NCBI RefSeq assembly: GCF_002075345.1
Contig: NZ_NAEW01000001.1
Span: 744,001 to 808,000, forward strand
From: Citrobacter braakii
Lineage (GTDB): Bacteria > Pseudomonadota > Gammaproteobacteria > Enterobacterales > Enterobacteriaceae
Length of the DNA stretch: 64,000 bases
Direction of reading: 5' to 3'
The notes under the pieces are model-generated. The model had not been told where the DNA came from, ran no database searches, and saw only the letters and a program-made list of their open reading frames with translations. The translations under genes were made by a program, and so were the position numbers. How positions within the stretch are numbered: position 1 is the first letter of the stretch; each line of letters begins with the position of its first letter. Below are positions 1-9,002 of this stretch, piece by piece.

Positions 1-1
1 C

Positions 2-1000
2 GAACGCTTCAGCCATTTTAATGGCGCGTCGGATAAAGGCTGGATTATCATTCCTTGCGAACTGATTGATTACAATGGTGATGCGCTGCGTGAACTGGTC
101 CTGCGCTACGCTCAGGAGTGGGCGCTGCCAGAGGCATTTATTCAGTGGCTGGATCAGGCCAACGCATTTTGCTCCACGCTGGTGGACCGCATTGTTACCG
201 GTTATCCGCGTGACGAAGTGGAGAAACTGGAAGCTGAGTTGGGCTATCACGATGCCTTCCTCGACACTGCAGAACACTTCTATCTGTTCGTTATTCAGGG
301 ACCGAAGTCATTAGCTGCAGAGCTGCGTCTGGATAAATATCCGCTTAATGTCCTGATTGTTGATGACATCAAACCGTACAAAGAACGAAAAGTGGCGATT
401 CTCAACGGCGCACACACCGCACTGGTTCCCGTTGCCTGGCAGGCAGGGCTGGACACCGTGGGCGAGGCGATGAATGACGCAGAGATTTGCGCCTTCGTTG
501 AAAAAGCGATTTATGAAGAGATCATTCCGGTACTGGATTTACCCCGCGATGAGCTGGCGTCTTTCGCCAGCGCGGTGACCGGTCGATTCTGCAATCCGTA
601 CATCAAGCATCAGTTGCTGTCTATTGCCCTGAACGGCATGACTAAATTCCGTACCCGTATTTTGCCGCAGCTGCTGGCAGGGCAACAGGCCAGCGGCAAA
701 CTGCCGGCGCGCCTGACGTTTGCGCTTGCCGCGCTGATTGCTTTCTATCGTGGAGAGCGTAACGGTGAGGCTTATCCGGTCCAGGATGATGCGCACTGGG
801 TGGCACGTTTTCAACAGCTGTGGTCCCAGCATCATGACCGCCAGATAAGCACCGACGAGTTAGTCAAATCGGTACTGGGCGTTAAAGAACACTGGGAACA
901 GGATCTGACTCAGGTTTCCGGACTCGTGGAGCAGGTTTCAGCCGATCTGGATACCATTCTGGCCAAAGGCATGCGTGAAGCCGTTAAGCCATTGTGCTAA
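2..1000 (+). CDS. uxaB: Altronate oxidoreductase (tagaturonate reductase), 5'-truncated by window edge
   Basis: UxaB catalyses NAD-dependent reduction of tagaturonate to altronate in galacturonate catabolism, in the cytoplasm. The reading frame is open from base 2 to the TAA at 998-1000, giving 332 C-terminal residues of a protein that is about 483 residues in E. coli; the Rossmann N-terminus lies outside the window. The mannitol-dehydrogenase family active-site pattern is visible as [10 protein letters not shown] (about 389-418), with the Lys, Asn and His expected for catalysis. The following Ter site and yneE reproduce the E. coli uxaB neighbourhood, which separates it from the paralogue uxuB. 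The gene ends just before an intrinsic terminator. Confidence 0.9.
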   Translation, partial: ERFSHFNGASDKGWIIIPCELIDYNGDALRELVLRYAQEWALPEAFIQWLDQANAFCSTLVDRIVTGYPRDEVEKLEAELGYHDAFLDTAEHFYLFVIQGPKSLAAELRLDKYPLNVLIVDDIKPYKERKVAILNGAHTALVPVAWQAGLDTVGEAMNDAEICAFVEKAIYEEIIPVLDLPRDELASFASAVTGRFCNPYIKHQLLSIALNGMTKFRTRILPQLLAGQQASGKLPARLTFALAALIAFYRGERNGEAYPVQDDAHWVARFQQLWSQHHDRQISTDELVKSVLGVKEHWEQDLTQVSGLVEQVSADLDTILAKGMREAVKPLC

Positions 1001-1006
1001 GAAGAC

Positions 1007-1030
1007 AACCCGGCTCAGGCCGGGTTTTTT
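1007..1030 (+). terminator. Intrinsic terminator of uxaB
   Basis: An 8-bp perfect stem AACCCGGC / GCCGGGTT (1007-1014 and 1019-1026) with a TCAG loop runs into a T tract (1025-1030). It starts 7 bases after the uxaB stop. Confidence 0.85.
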
Positions 1031-1042
1031 ATAGAACATTCA

Positions 1043-1061
1043 TTAGTTACAACATACTATT
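1043..1061 (-). other. Replication fork trap: Tus-binding Ter site (TerC position)
   Basis: The minus strand reads AATAGTATGTTGTAACTAA, matching the Ter consensus AGNATGTTGTAACTAA. In E. coli TerC lies between uxaB and yneE, exactly as here. The 5' (G6) side of the Ter strand faces increasing coordinates. By the known polarity of Tus-Ter, forks coming from the dif side (right to left in the window) would be stopped and forks from the left would pass. Function is inferred from sequence and synteny. Confidence 0.88.
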
Positions 1062-1208
1062 GTTTATTAATAACTACACCGTTCTGTAACTCCGGTGCGC
1101 GGTGGTTCTGGCAGCGCAAAAGTTGTTTAGTTAATGTTGCGATTAACTTGCAACATTGATCATGATCGCGTCTAATGTGATGGATTTCACATTTTCCCGA
1201 AGAAAACC

Positions 1209-2123
1209 ATGATCGTTCGCCCCCAACAACACTGGCTACGCCTAATATTCGTTTGGCATGGGTCAGTATTATCCAAAATCTTTTCACGACTGCTGCTAAA
1301 CTTCCTGCTCTCCATCGCCGTTATTATCATGCTTCCGTGGTATACGATGCTGGGAATCAAATTCACCCTGGCGCCATTCAGCATTCTCGGCGTGGCGATT
1401 GCAATCTTTTTAGGTTTTCGCAATAACGCCTGTTATTCACGTTACGTTGAGGCCCGACACCTGTGGGGGCAGTTGATGATTGCTTCCCGATCGCTACTGC
1501 GTGAGGTAAAAACCACCTTACCGGACGACGCCGAATTAGGGGAGTTTGTTCGTCTGCAAATCGCGTTTGCCCACTGTTTACGCATGACTTTACGTCGAAA
1601 GCCGCAGGCAGAGCCGTTGGCGAAGTACCTCAGCGAGAAAGATCTGCAGACGGTATTTGCCTCACAATCTCCAGCAAACCGCATTTTGTTGTTGATGGGA
1701 GAGTGGTTGGCCGTGCGCAGGCGTAATGGTCAACTGTCAGACATATTATTTCATAGTTTAAACAATAGGTTAAACGATATGTCTGCGGTACTGGCTGGTT
1801 GTGAGCGGATTGCGAATACGCCGGTCCCGTTTGCTTATACTTTGATCCTTCATCGCACGGTATACCTGTTTTGTATCATGCTGCCATTCGCGTTAGTGGT
1901 GGATCTGCACTACATGACACCGTTTATCTCTGTGCTTATTTCCTATACATTTATCTCGCTCGACACGCTTGCAGAAGAGCTTGAAGATCCGTTTGGCACA
2001 GAGAACAATGACCTGCCGCTGGATGCGATTTGCAATGCGATCGAAATTGATTTGCTGCAGATGAACGATGAAACAAATGTGCCAGCAAAACACATGCCTG
2101 ATAAGCATTACCAACTAACTTAG
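1209..2123 (+). CDS. yneE: YneE, bestrophin-family membrane protein
   Basis: The protein has 304 residues, the same length as E. coli YneE, and is recognisably the same protein along its whole length (N-terminus MIVRPQQHWL, C-terminus ending HYQLT). Family members are bestrophin-like anion channels of the inner membrane. Hydrophobic segments are visible near residues 22-45, 55-72 and in the stretch around 220-265 (FCIMLPFALVVDLHYM and following), consistent with the bestrophin fold. The substrate of YneE has not been established. Start ATG 1209 has AAGAAAA upstream, a weak ribosome site, but homology supports it. Its stop overlaps that of the convergent GFA gene by four bases. Confidence 0.9.
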   Translation: MIVRPQQHWLRLIFVWHGSVLSKIFSRLLLNFLLSIAVIIMLPWYTMLGIKFTLAPFSILGVAIAIFLGFRNNACYSRYVEARHLWGQLMIASRSLLREVKTTLPDDAELGEFVRLQIAFAHCLRMTLRRKPQAEPLAKYLSEKDLQTVFASQSPANRILLLMGEWLAVRRRNGQLSDILFHSLNNRLNDMSAVLAGCERIANTPVPFAYTLILHRTVYLFCIMLPFALVVDLHYMTPFISVLISYTFISLDTLAEELEDPFGTENNDLPLDAICNAIEIDLLQMNDETNVPAKHMPDKHYQLT

Positions 2124-2497
2124 TTACGTTCGTTTTGCCACCAGGCTGGCTGCATATCGGAAAACGAATGAAACTCAGGTGCCAGGTCTTCATCGTTAGG
2201 ATCATCAAAAGCCCCGGCTAAAAGTGCAATTACCGGGGCGTCATCAATAGCGCCCACGGAACTGCCGCACTGAGGGCAAAAGGCTCGACAACTCGTTTCT
2301 GACGAGCGCCAGGTTGTCGGTTTTCCGGCTTTTCCCGTCCATTCTACATTTTCTGCATCAAACTCAATCCAGACGACGGTCGGTGCGCCCGTATGTTTCC
2401 GGCATATATCGCAGGAGCAGGTATGGGAATTATTAGGACTGCTGGCCGTGAAGCGGATCGAACCACAAAGACACCCACCAATGTAGACTTTAGACAT
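2120..2497 (-). CDS. GFA/CENP-V-fold zinc-binding protein
   Basis: This 125-residue protein belongs to the glutathione-dependent formaldehyde-activating (GFA/CENP-V, Mss4-like) fold family, defined by paired cysteine zinc sites. The visible ligands are CLCGSI (about residues 9-14), CSCDICRKHTG (about 27-37) and CPQCGS near residue 75. Many members are named formaldehyde-activating enzymes without biochemical proof, so the substrate is unknown. I chose ATG 2497 rather than an upstream in-frame ATG at 2530 because GGGAG precedes it at good spacing and the family motif begins immediately after. Convergent with yneE. A second member of the family lies at 35647. Confidence 0.82.
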   Translation of the reverse strand: MSKVYIGGCLCGSIRFTASSPNNSHTCSCDICRKHTGAPTVVWIEFDAENVEWTGKAGKPTTWRSSETSCRAFCPQCGSSVGAIDDAPVIALLAGAFDDPNDEDLAPEFHSFSDMQPAWWQNERN

Positions 2498-2628
2498 AAT
2501 AACTCCCGTCAGAAACACGTGGCAAGACACTAGCAGATGCCTCGCATTGTCACTAGATCCTTATGTTAAAAAGGCGAGGGCGCTCATAGGCGATCCTCTA
2601 TTCCTGTGATCTATCTGATGATAAATGC

Positions 2629-3387
2629 TTAATTATTGCGGCGCGCAACAATAAACAATCGGGGAAATGCCAGTAAAATTTTGCCATTTTCCTGCAGTGG
2701 ATATTGCTCCTGAAGTAGTTCGTGGTAGCGCGCCAGATACTGACGTTGCTCGCTTTCTCTCAAATCCTGTAACCAGGGGCGCAGGCCTGTAGAACTTACC
2801 CAGTCGATAATTGCTTGATGAGAATCCATAATGTGATAATACGTGGTGCGCCAGATATCCACCTCACAGCCAGTTTCGGTCAAAATATCATAGTAGGCAT
2901 GTACGCCAGGCAGTGGCGCACGGCCCCGGTCCGGGAAACCCTGTTCATAAGCCACTTCGCGCATCAGAACATGCGTGGGTTCCAGCCAGTTATCCGGCAT
3001 TTGTACGGCCAGAACGCCGTTGCGACCCAGCAGCGATACCAGGTTCGGCAATAGTTCATAGTGATCGGGTACCCATTGTAAAGACGCATTTGCGTAAAGC
3101 AGATCCACAGGATGCTCGGGCTGGAACTGACTGATATCCGCTTCAATAAAATGGCATTGCGGTAATGCGTTGCGCGCTTCATTCAGCATGGCGGGTGAGG
3201 AATCAACCCCGGTTATTACAGCCGAAGGCCAGCGCTGATGCAGTAATGCCGTGCTGTTTCCCGGACCACAGCCAAGATCAACAACTGAACGAACACTCTC
3301 TAACGCCACTCTGTTGAGTAATTCCGCTGCGGGTCTTGAACGTTCAGTTTCATATTGCAGATAAAGCGAAGGGTTCCAGTCAGCCAT
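2629..3387 (-). CDS. tam: Trans-aconitate 2-methyltransferase
   Basis: Tam is a cytoplasmic SAM-dependent methyltransferase that esterifies trans-aconitate, a spontaneous by-product of aconitase that inhibits the TCA cycle. At 252 residues it has the normal length. The class I methyltransferase glycine motif [10 protein letters not shown] lies at about residues 35-44, and the product is E. coli Tam-like throughout (for example [18 protein letters not shown]). Start 3387 has GGAG eight bases upstream. In E. coli tam lies next to yneE; here the GFA gene has been placed between them. Confidence 0.93.
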   Translation of the reverse strand: MADWNPSLYLQYETERSRPAAELLNRVALESVRSVVDLGCGPGNSTALLHQRWPSAVITGVDSSPAMLNEARNALPQCHFIEADISQFQPEHPVDLLYANASLQWVPDHYELLPNLVSLLGRNGVLAVQMPDNWLEPTHVLMREVAYEQGFPDRGRAPLPGVHAYYDILTETGCEVDIWRTTYYHIMDSHQAIIDWVSSTGLRPWLQDLRESEQRQYLARYHELLQEQYPLQENGKILLAFPRLFIVARRNN

Positions 3388-3692
3388 GAATGAATCTCCA
3401 GTATGAGAGAAAAAGGCAGAAAGGGCCGCATAAGTCCTTGCCGGTGAGCCATTTCATTTAGAAGATTATATGATAATGAAGGATAAGGGCAGAAATATGC
3501 CAGGAAGACAGATTGGCATGTCTGTGGTTTGCCTGCGTGAACTACAGTTATCAGTTTTGATGTTCAGTGAGTGATGTGGCACAGGTCGAAAATGGTTAGC
3601 GCTGGTAACGGCATTTGAAAAGAGGTTTGACCATCATTATCGAGCAGCACAAGGATTACCATAAAGCATCAGATTCTACCTTACTCAACACT
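3388..3692. other. Intergenic stretch left of dif, no gene recognised
   Basis: About 300 bases between the tam start and dif. I see no convincing coding frame and no tRNA-like fold. The tam promoter is expected near 3400-3470, reading leftward. The purpose of the rest is unclear; it belongs to the terminus interval that holds dif. Confidence 0.5.
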
Positions 3693-3720
3693 AGTGCGCA
3701 TAATGTATATTATGTTAAAT
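3693..3720 (+). other. dif: dif chromosome dimer resolution site (XerC/XerD)
   Basis: The 28 bases split exactly as the E. coli dif site: XerC arm AGTGCGCATAA, central hexamer TGTATA, XerD arm TTATGTTAAAT. The only difference from the E. coli site I know is A instead of G at the first base. XerCD, activated by FtsK, recombines two dif copies to resolve chromosome dimers at division. The position, 2.6 kb from a TerC-like Ter site, fits the known terminus geometry. Confidence 0.93.
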
Positions 3721-4154
3721 GCAATTTGGTATTTGATGAATGCTTAGTTCATACCCCTTAACTGACGCCGTTCCATCAAATCCTTACCCCTCCCTTATCT
3801 GCTATGGTAAAAAGTTTTCGTCAGATGACCCCGAATGCAGATCCCTCTTTAGCCATTCTTAGTTTGGCGGTTCCGGTTGGTACACAGTGATGAAAAACGA
3901 TAAGGTCAGAGCTGTTGTCGCCTTCGAGTCAGGAAGCCAGGAAGCGGTTTTTTCATTCCTGGAAAAGCTCCCCCTGCTAATCCTGACTGAAAACTGCTGG
4001 ACATGACTGTCTGCCTTGAGCAAAAGCAGACAGCCACTTTGATTTTCTACCGTAAATTTTTTCTTTTTTTATAATCAATGTATCGGGCTAGATATTTTTG
4101 TAACAACTTTATAAGTTAAAGATCTGCCGCAATAACAGATTCCTTTATTTATAA
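3721..4154. other. Intergenic stretch between dif and the yeeN-type gene
   Basis: It contains a possible 38-codon frame (ATG 3890, stop 4004-4006) without a good ribosome site, followed at once by a perfect 8-bp hairpin CTGTCTGC / GCAGACAG (4007-4014, 4026-4033). The rest is AT-rich with runs of T near 4058-4072. I recognise no product for the short frame and do not call it a gene. Nothing else is supported here. Confidence 0.45.
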
Positions 4155-4871
4155 TTAGAGGTTTGCAACGTTGTGATAGACTTTTTGAACATCATCGTCA
4201 TCTTCAAGGGCATCTACGAGTCCTGCAAAGATTTCTAAATCTTCTGGTGAAAGTTCAACTTCTGATTGAGCAATCATTTCTAATTCTGTTGTTGAGAATT
4301 CAGTAATCCCAGCGGCTTTCAGGGCTGCAATTCCTTTATGAAGGTCTGTAGATTCAGTATAAATAACGATGTTTCCCTCTTCTTCGGTTACATCGCGAAC
4401 ATCTACATCAGCATTAAGCAAAATTTCAAAAATATGGTCAGGATCTGTTCCTGCAAATACAATCACCCCGGTATTGTCAAACATATAGCTGACAGCACCT
4501 GCCGCTCCGATATTCCCGCCTTTTTTATTGAAAATTGAGCGGACATTAGCAATCGTACGGTTAACATTTGACGTCAATGTTTCAGCGATAATCAGTGAAC
4601 CACTTGGACCAAAGCCTTCGTAACGCCCTTGCACGAACGTTTCATCGCTGCCGCCTTTGGCTTTATCAATTGCTTTATCAATAACGTGTTTAGGAACCTG
4701 TGCTTGTTTCGCACGTTCAATAACGAATTTTAAAGCTGAGTTTGATTCTGGGTCTGGTTCACCTTGTTTGGCAGCAGCATAGATTTCTACACCGAATTTT
4801 GCATATATATTAGACGTTGCACCGTCTTTAGCAGTTTTTTTAGCAACAATATTTGCCCATTTACGTCCCAC
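4155..4871 (-). CDS. yeeN: YeeN, YebC/PmpR (TACO1) family protein
   Basis: The 238-residue protein matches E. coli YeeN nearly end to end ([16 protein letters not shown] at the start, [11 protein letters not shown] at the end). The family includes YebC, PmpR and mitochondrial TACO1, linked to transcription regulation and, for several members, to relief of ribosome stalling. YeeN itself has no firm assigned role. The start is GTG at 4871, with GAGGAG nine bases upstream. Base composition is clearly more AT-rich than neighbouring core genes, and codons ending in A/T dominate. In E. coli yeeN lies elsewhere on the chromosome, so its place beside dif suggests acquisition or transposition. Confidence 0.92.
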   Translation of the reverse strand: MGRKWANIVAKKTAKDGATSNIYAKFGVEIYAAAKQGEPDPESNSALKFVIERAKQAQVPKHVIDKAIDKAKGGSDETFVQGRYEGFGPSGSLIIAETLTSNVNRTIANVRSIFNKKGGNIGAAGAVSYMFDNTGVIVFAGTDPDHIFEILLNADVDVRDVTEEEGNIVIYTESTDLHKGIAALKAAGITEFSTTELEMIAQSEVELSPEDLEIFAGLVDALEDDDDVQKVYHNVANL

Positions 4872-5239
4872 TGGAATAGTCTCCTCAGAAATTCATTTAC
4901 ATTACATGCAGATTAATAGCCTGCAAATTTTTCCGCAATATTATATCATGATATGTAAACTCTCGTCCATGAAAAACAAAATATCCATGTTTTACTAAAT
5001 GTTACTTTAATTTTATCAATGGTTAACATTATGGATATATTATTTTTGTTTTTTTAGAACTTTTGTTTTTTTAATTTTAATAGTCGAATGACAGCAATAA
5101 TACATAAATAAAGAGAAGCTGAAGTAACAATCCAGGTATAAATACCTACTTAAGATTAATGAACGCATCTAATCCAGATCTTTTCTTCAGCAATGTTTGG
5201 CTGATGTTTACTTCTTAATCATGAAAGCCTGAGGAACAG
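4872..5239. other. AT-rich intergenic region
   Basis: About 370 bases with very high A+T, including T runs near 5045-5080. It would hold the yeeN promoter (leftward) and a promoter for the uORF-VF530-digH unit (rightward). I see no coding frame worth calling. The composition resembles H-NS-bound DNA, which is only an inference. Confidence 0.45.
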
Positions 5240-5329
5240 ATGCCATTGCTGGTCGCCCCGCTTTCTTGTAACCTTCTTCCCGTTGCACTACTGACAAAAT
5301 CTGGAACCACTGAACTGGACTTCATATGA
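5240..5329 (+). CDS. Possible 29-codon upstream ORF coupled to the VF530 gene
   Basis: ATG 5240 follows GAGGAACAG, a plausible ribosome site, and the frame ends with TGA at 5327-5329, overlapping the ATG of the next gene (5326) in an ATGA junction. The downstream gene has no strong ribosome site of its own, so translational coupling is plausible. The peptide starts [14 protein letters not shown] and has no recognised homologue. It may equally be a chance frame. Confidence 0.35.
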   Translation: MPLLVAPLSCNLLPVALLTKSGTTELDFI

Positions 5330-5613
5330 ATGCTCATATTTCTAAAGACCCTTTACATGGCGTAACGCTTGAAATGCAGGTCAATGCACTGGTTGATCGT
5401 TATGGTTGGGCTGAGCTGGCGCAACGCATTAATATCAACTGCTTTAAAAATGAGCCGAGCGTTAAATCCAGTTTGAAGTTTCTGCGCCGCACGCCCTGGG
5501 CGCGGGCAGAAGTTGAAGCGCTGTACCTGGATTCACTGCATGATCTGGCCTCAAGTAACACCACCGAACCGGCGTTCGATCCCTGGGCTAACAGCCGCAA
5601 CAAGAAGAATTAA
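5326..5613 (+). CDS. VF530-family small DNA-binding-like protein (DUF2132)
   Basis: The 95-residue product fits the VF530/DUF2132 family of small helical proteins, named after a Vibrio fischeri structure with resemblance to DNA-binding folds; the cellular role is unknown. The family's conserved core is visible in [23 protein letters not shown] and the segment [20 protein letters not shown]. The C-terminal tail (about 77-95) is polar and probably disordered. It is followed after 12 bases by digH, so the two are probably co-transcribed. Confidence 0.8.
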   Translation: MNAHISKDPLHGVTLEMQVNALVDRYGWAELAQRININCFKNEPSVKSSLKFLRRTPWARAEVEALYLDSLHDLASSNTTEPAFDPWANSRNKKN

Positions 5614-5625
5614 GAGCAAAATCTG

Positions 5626-6993
5626 ATGTCAGCATCCGGTTTTATTTCAGCAAATTATCAGAAAAAACTGGCGAATATTCTCGCCCGTTCCCGAGCCAGG
5701 CTGCCGCGAACCAACATGAAATGGTTCGCGCTGCTCGTAGGCAGTATGTTGCTACTTGGCAGCTGTTCTTCACAGCCGCCAGGTTCAAAAATCACCCCAC
5801 AGCCCCCGGTAGGCAAACCACAGCAGAGCAAGGAGCCGGTACGCGGTATCTGGCTGGCAACGGTTTCGCGTCTTGACTGGCCGCCGATTTCATCCGTCAA
5901 CATCAGCTCGCCTGCCGTTCGTATCAGCCAGCAGCAAAAGGCGCTGACGGACAAGCTGGATAACCTGAAACGTCTTGGTATTAACACCGTTTTTTTCCAG
6001 GTGAAGCCCGATGCCACTGCGCTGTGGCAATCTACAATCTTGCCGTGGTCAGATACCCTGACCGGTAAGATTGGTCAGGATCCGGGTTACGATCCGTTAC
6101 GGTTTATGCTCGATGAAGCGCATAAACGCGGAATGAAAGTCCATGCCTGGTTTAACCCCTACCGCGTGTCCGTGAACACTAAACCGGCAACGGTTACCGA
6201 ATTAAACAACACGCTGTCACAGACGCCTTCCAGCGTTTATGTCCTGCATCGGGACTGGATCCGTACCTCGGGCGAGCGTTTTGTGTTAGATCCCGGTATT
6301 CCCGAAGTGCGTGACTGGATAACCAGCATCGTGGCGGAAGTGGTTGAGAATTACCCGGTTGACGGCGTGCAATTCGATGATTACTTCTATACCGAGTCTC
6401 CCGGCTCTGCGCTCAACGACAGCCAGACCTTCAGAAGATACGGCCAGGGATTTGTCTCCAAAGCTGACTGGCGGCGCGATAACACGCAACGCCTGATCGC
6501 GCAGGTTTCACGAACCATTAAGAAACTCAAACCTGAAGTTGAATTTGGCGTCAGCCCTGCGGGCGTGTGGCGCAACCGTTCGCACGATCCGGCGGGCTCC
6601 GACACGCGCGGCGCGGCAGCCTATGATGAATCGTATGCGGACACCCGCCGCTGGGTGCAACAAGGCTTGCTGGACTACATCGCCCCGCAGCTGTACTGGC
6701 CTTTTGCCCGCGACGCGGCGCGTTACGATGTGTTGGCGAAATGGTGGGCAGATGTCGTCAAATCAACCAACACCCGCCTGTATATTGGGGTGGCGTTGTA
6801 CAAAGTCGGTGAGCCGTCGCGAAAAGAACCTGACTGGACGGTCAAAGGCGGTGTGCCGGAGCTGAAAAAACAGCTCGATCTGAACGAGTCTGAACCGCAC
6901 ATTAACGGCACAATTCTGTTTCGCGAAGATTACCTTAATCAGCCGCAAACGCAGGAAGCCGTGACCTATATTCGCAGTCGTTGGGGGCGTTAA
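5626..6993 (+). CDS. digH: DigH, lipoprotein glycosyl hydrolase acting on denuded peptidoglycan glycans
   Basis: E. coli DigH (formerly YddW) is an outer-membrane lipoprotein hydrolase that cuts glycan strands lacking stem peptides, helping clear septal peptidoglycan. This product matches it closely: RGIWLATVSRLDWP near the start of the GH10-like domain, GVQFDDYFYTESPGS and GVSPAGVWRNRSHDP in the catalytic barrel. A lipobox (LLLGSC, with the lipidated Cys near residue 47) follows a hydrophobic segment. Start choice is uncertain. ATG 5626 gives 455 residues with a 30-residue extension before the signal; ATG 5716 (MKWFALLVGSMLLLGSC) gives a textbook lipoprotein signal but lacks a clear ribosome site. 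E. coli DigH also has an extended n-region, so I keep 5626. Confidence 0.9.
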   Translation: MSASGFISANYQKKLANILARSRARLPRTNMKWFALLVGSMLLLGSCSSQPPGSKITPQPPVGKPQQSKEPVRGIWLATVSRLDWPPISSVNISSPAVRISQQQKALTDKLDNLKRLGINTVFFQVKPDATALWQSTILPWSDTLTGKIGQDPGYDPLRFMLDEAHKRGMKVHAWFNPYRVSVNTKPATVTELNNTLSQTPSSVYVLHRDWIRTSGERFVLDPGIPEVRDWITSIVAEVVENYPVDGVQFDDYFYTESPGSALNDSQTFRRYGQGFVSKADWRRDNTQRLIAQVSRTIKKLKPEVEFGVSPAGVWRNRSHDPAGSDTRGAAAYDESYADTRRWVQQGLLDYIAPQLYWPFARDAARYDVLAKWWADVVKSTNTRLYIGVALYKVGEPSRKEPDWTVKGGVPELKKQLDLNESEPHINGTILFREDYLNQPQTQEAVTYIRSRWGR

Positions 6994-7020
6994 TGGTCGT
7001 CCGAATTAGATTTATAACGC

Positions 7021-7048
7021 AAGAGCGCCCGGTAATACGGACGCTCTT
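7021..7048. terminator. Hairpin between convergent digH and chemoreceptor gene
   Basis: AAGAGCG (7021-7027) pairs with CGCTCTT (7042-7048), with a further CCG/CGG pairing inside the loop. It lies between two convergent stops and may serve both. No clear U tract follows on either strand, so its efficiency is uncertain. Confidence 0.55.
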
Positions 7049-7058
7049 AACCGATCCA

Positions 7059-9002
7059 TCAGGCAACTGAAGGCTCAGGCAATCTGAATGATGAGACCAG
7101 CATCGCCAGCTGTTCCGCCTCCTCTTTCAGCGCCTGCGTTCGCGCGGCGGCATCATCTATTAACGAGGCGTTTTGCTGAACGGTGCTGTCCATTTCGGTA
7201 ACGGCCAGCGTAACTTCGGAAACACCCTTGCGTTGTTCTTCACCCGCAACGCGTATTTCCCCCATCAACTGACGTACCTGACGTACATTACTGACCAGTT
7301 CTCCCAGACGTTCGCCCGCATTGTGAATTTGCTGACTTCCGCTACCTACATGAGAAACGGATTCATCAATCAATGCTTTTATTTCCTGCGCGGCAGTGGC
7401 GCTGCGCTGGGCCAGCGTACGCACTTCGGAGGCCACAACGGCAAACCCTCTCCCGGCATCACCTGCTCTGGCGGCTTCAACCGCGGCATTCAGGGCGAGA
7501 ATATTGGTCTGGAACGCAATGCTATCGATAACCGCGACAATTTCCACCATTCTGCCGGATGAGGCACTGACGTTATCCATTGTAGAGATAACACCCTGCA
7601 TAACATCGCCGCAGCGGTTGGCCGTTTGCGCGGTGCTATCAGAGAGTTCATCCGCCAGTTGTGTATTACTGGCATTTTGATGAACGGTCGCATTTAACTG
7701 TTCCATCGCCGCTGAACTCTCTTCCAGCGCAGCGGCCTGTTGCGTCACGCGAGATGAAAGTTCCATATTACTGTCTGCCAGGCTGACAGCGTTATTCGCC
7801 ACCACTACGCTACTGCTTCTGACAGTGATCAGAATGGCTGAGATTTTATCGACGAACAAGTTAAACGCTTCGGCGATAGCGGAAATCTCATCTTTGCCAC
7901 GCACATCCAGGCGACGGGTAAGATCGCCTTCTCCCTGCGCAATATCATCGAGAGCCTGACGGGTATCATCGAGACGTGAAATCAGTCGGCGAACCACCAG
8001 CCAGGATCCCACCAGCAACAGGGTCATGATCGGGATCAACACTTCCAGCACGTCCTGCATCATCACTTTGGCAAGGCCGACGATACGCGATTCAGGCGTC
8101 GCAAGACCAACAACCCAACCGGTATCCGCCATCGGGAACAGCATCACCCGTGAAGCCGAATTCAGGACGTTATCATTTGCAAGCGTAACTGTTTTCACCC
8201 CGTCCGCTGGGCGCAGAGATTTCAGACCGTTTTCCACCGGGATAAGCCATTGCGCGCTTTGCGCCAGATCGTTAATGGTTTTATATTTCGCCAGATCGGC
8301 CTGCGGGAAATAGAGGATTTGTCCCTGCTTGTCCACCATAAACGCGTAACCACCGGTGCTGTTTCCCTGCTGCTGCATGAAAGTGGCGACGTTATCCAGG
8401 CGAATATCGGTGGTGGCGACACCGGCAAACTTGCCCGCCAGTTGATAGGGTACGCTGCACGTCACCATGTTGACGCCTGAACTGGCGTCCTGGTAGACAT
8501 CAGACCATAAGCAACTGTTTTGTGAATGTCCTTTAGCATGCTGATACCAGTTTTCATTGTGGTATCCGCTTGACCCTTCGACGTTATAGTCGTTGGAATA
8601 CACCAGTTTACCTTCAGCATTACGCGCCCAGAAAAAGCTTCTTTTCTCCACACCTGCGGTGAAAGCGTCTGGTTCTGGCCAGATACCGCCGCCGGTAATA
8701 ATCGAATCTTTATCTTCACCAATCAGATGCGGAACGACGCTTTGATAAAGAGATTCATCATTTGGCAGCACCTCAGCCAGTCGTGACAAGCTGACGGTCT
8801 CACCTTCAATTCGGGACAATACGGTACTCAACTGGCGGGTTAAACCTTGCCCTGTTTCTTCGATCAGGGCGGTGTTGATTTCAACGACGCGCGGTTGACC
8901 ACGCCAGAGCATAATCACCACAATAACAAAGGTCGTGACTGCAAGCAGCAGAATGCCGCCGATGGTTAAACGCGTTGAAATACGAGTAGGATACCAGGCC
9001 AT
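7059..9002 (-). CDS. Methyl-accepting chemotaxis protein with periplasmic Cache sensor
   Basis: This 647-residue inner-membrane chemoreceptor has the layout short cytoplasmic tail, TM1 (about 12-33), a large periplasmic region of about 280 residues resembling double-Cache domains (GIWPEPDAF, FFWARNAEGKLVYSNDY, GGYAFMVDKQGQILY), TM2 (about 318-340), HAMP (LDDIAQGEGDLTRRL) and a C-terminal signalling hairpin whose tip carries [17 protein letters not shown]. Cache domains usually bind small metabolites such as amino or organic acids; the ligand here is unknown. It ends in FRLPEPSVA and lacks the CheR/CheB-tethering NWETF pentapeptide, so it may depend on other receptors for adaptation. Start 9002 has AAGGAG upstream. 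Confidence 0.9.
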   Translation of the reverse strand: MAWYPTRISTRLTIGGILLLAVTTFVIVVIMLWRGQPRVVEINTALIEETGQGLTRQLSTVLSRIEGETVSLSRLAEVLPNDESLYQSVVPHLIGEDKDSIITGGGIWPEPDAFTAGVEKRSFFWARNAEGKLVYSNDYNVEGSSGYHNENWYQHAKGHSQNSCLWSDVYQDASSGVNMVTCSVPYQLAGKFAGVATTDIRLDNVATFMQQQGNSTGGYAFMVDKQGQILYFPQADLAKYKTINDLAQSAQWLIPVENGLKSLRPADGVKTVTLANDNVLNSASRVMLFPMADTGWVVGLATPESRIVGLAKVMMQDVLEVLIPIMTLLLVGSWLVVRRLISRLDDTRQALDDIAQGEGDLTRRLDVRGKDEISAIAEAFNLFVDKISAILITVRSSSVVVANNAVSLADSNMELSSRVTQQAAALEESSAAMEQLNATVHQNASNTQLADELSDSTAQTANRCGDVMQGVISTMDNVSASSGRMVEIVAVIDSIAFQTNILALNAAVEAARAGDAGRGFAVVASEVRTLAQRSATAAQEIKALIDESVSHVGSGSQQIHNAGERLGELVSNVRQVRQLMGEIRVAGEEQRKGVSEVTLAVTEMDSTVQQNASLIDDAAARTQALKEEAEQLAMLVSSFRLPEPSVA

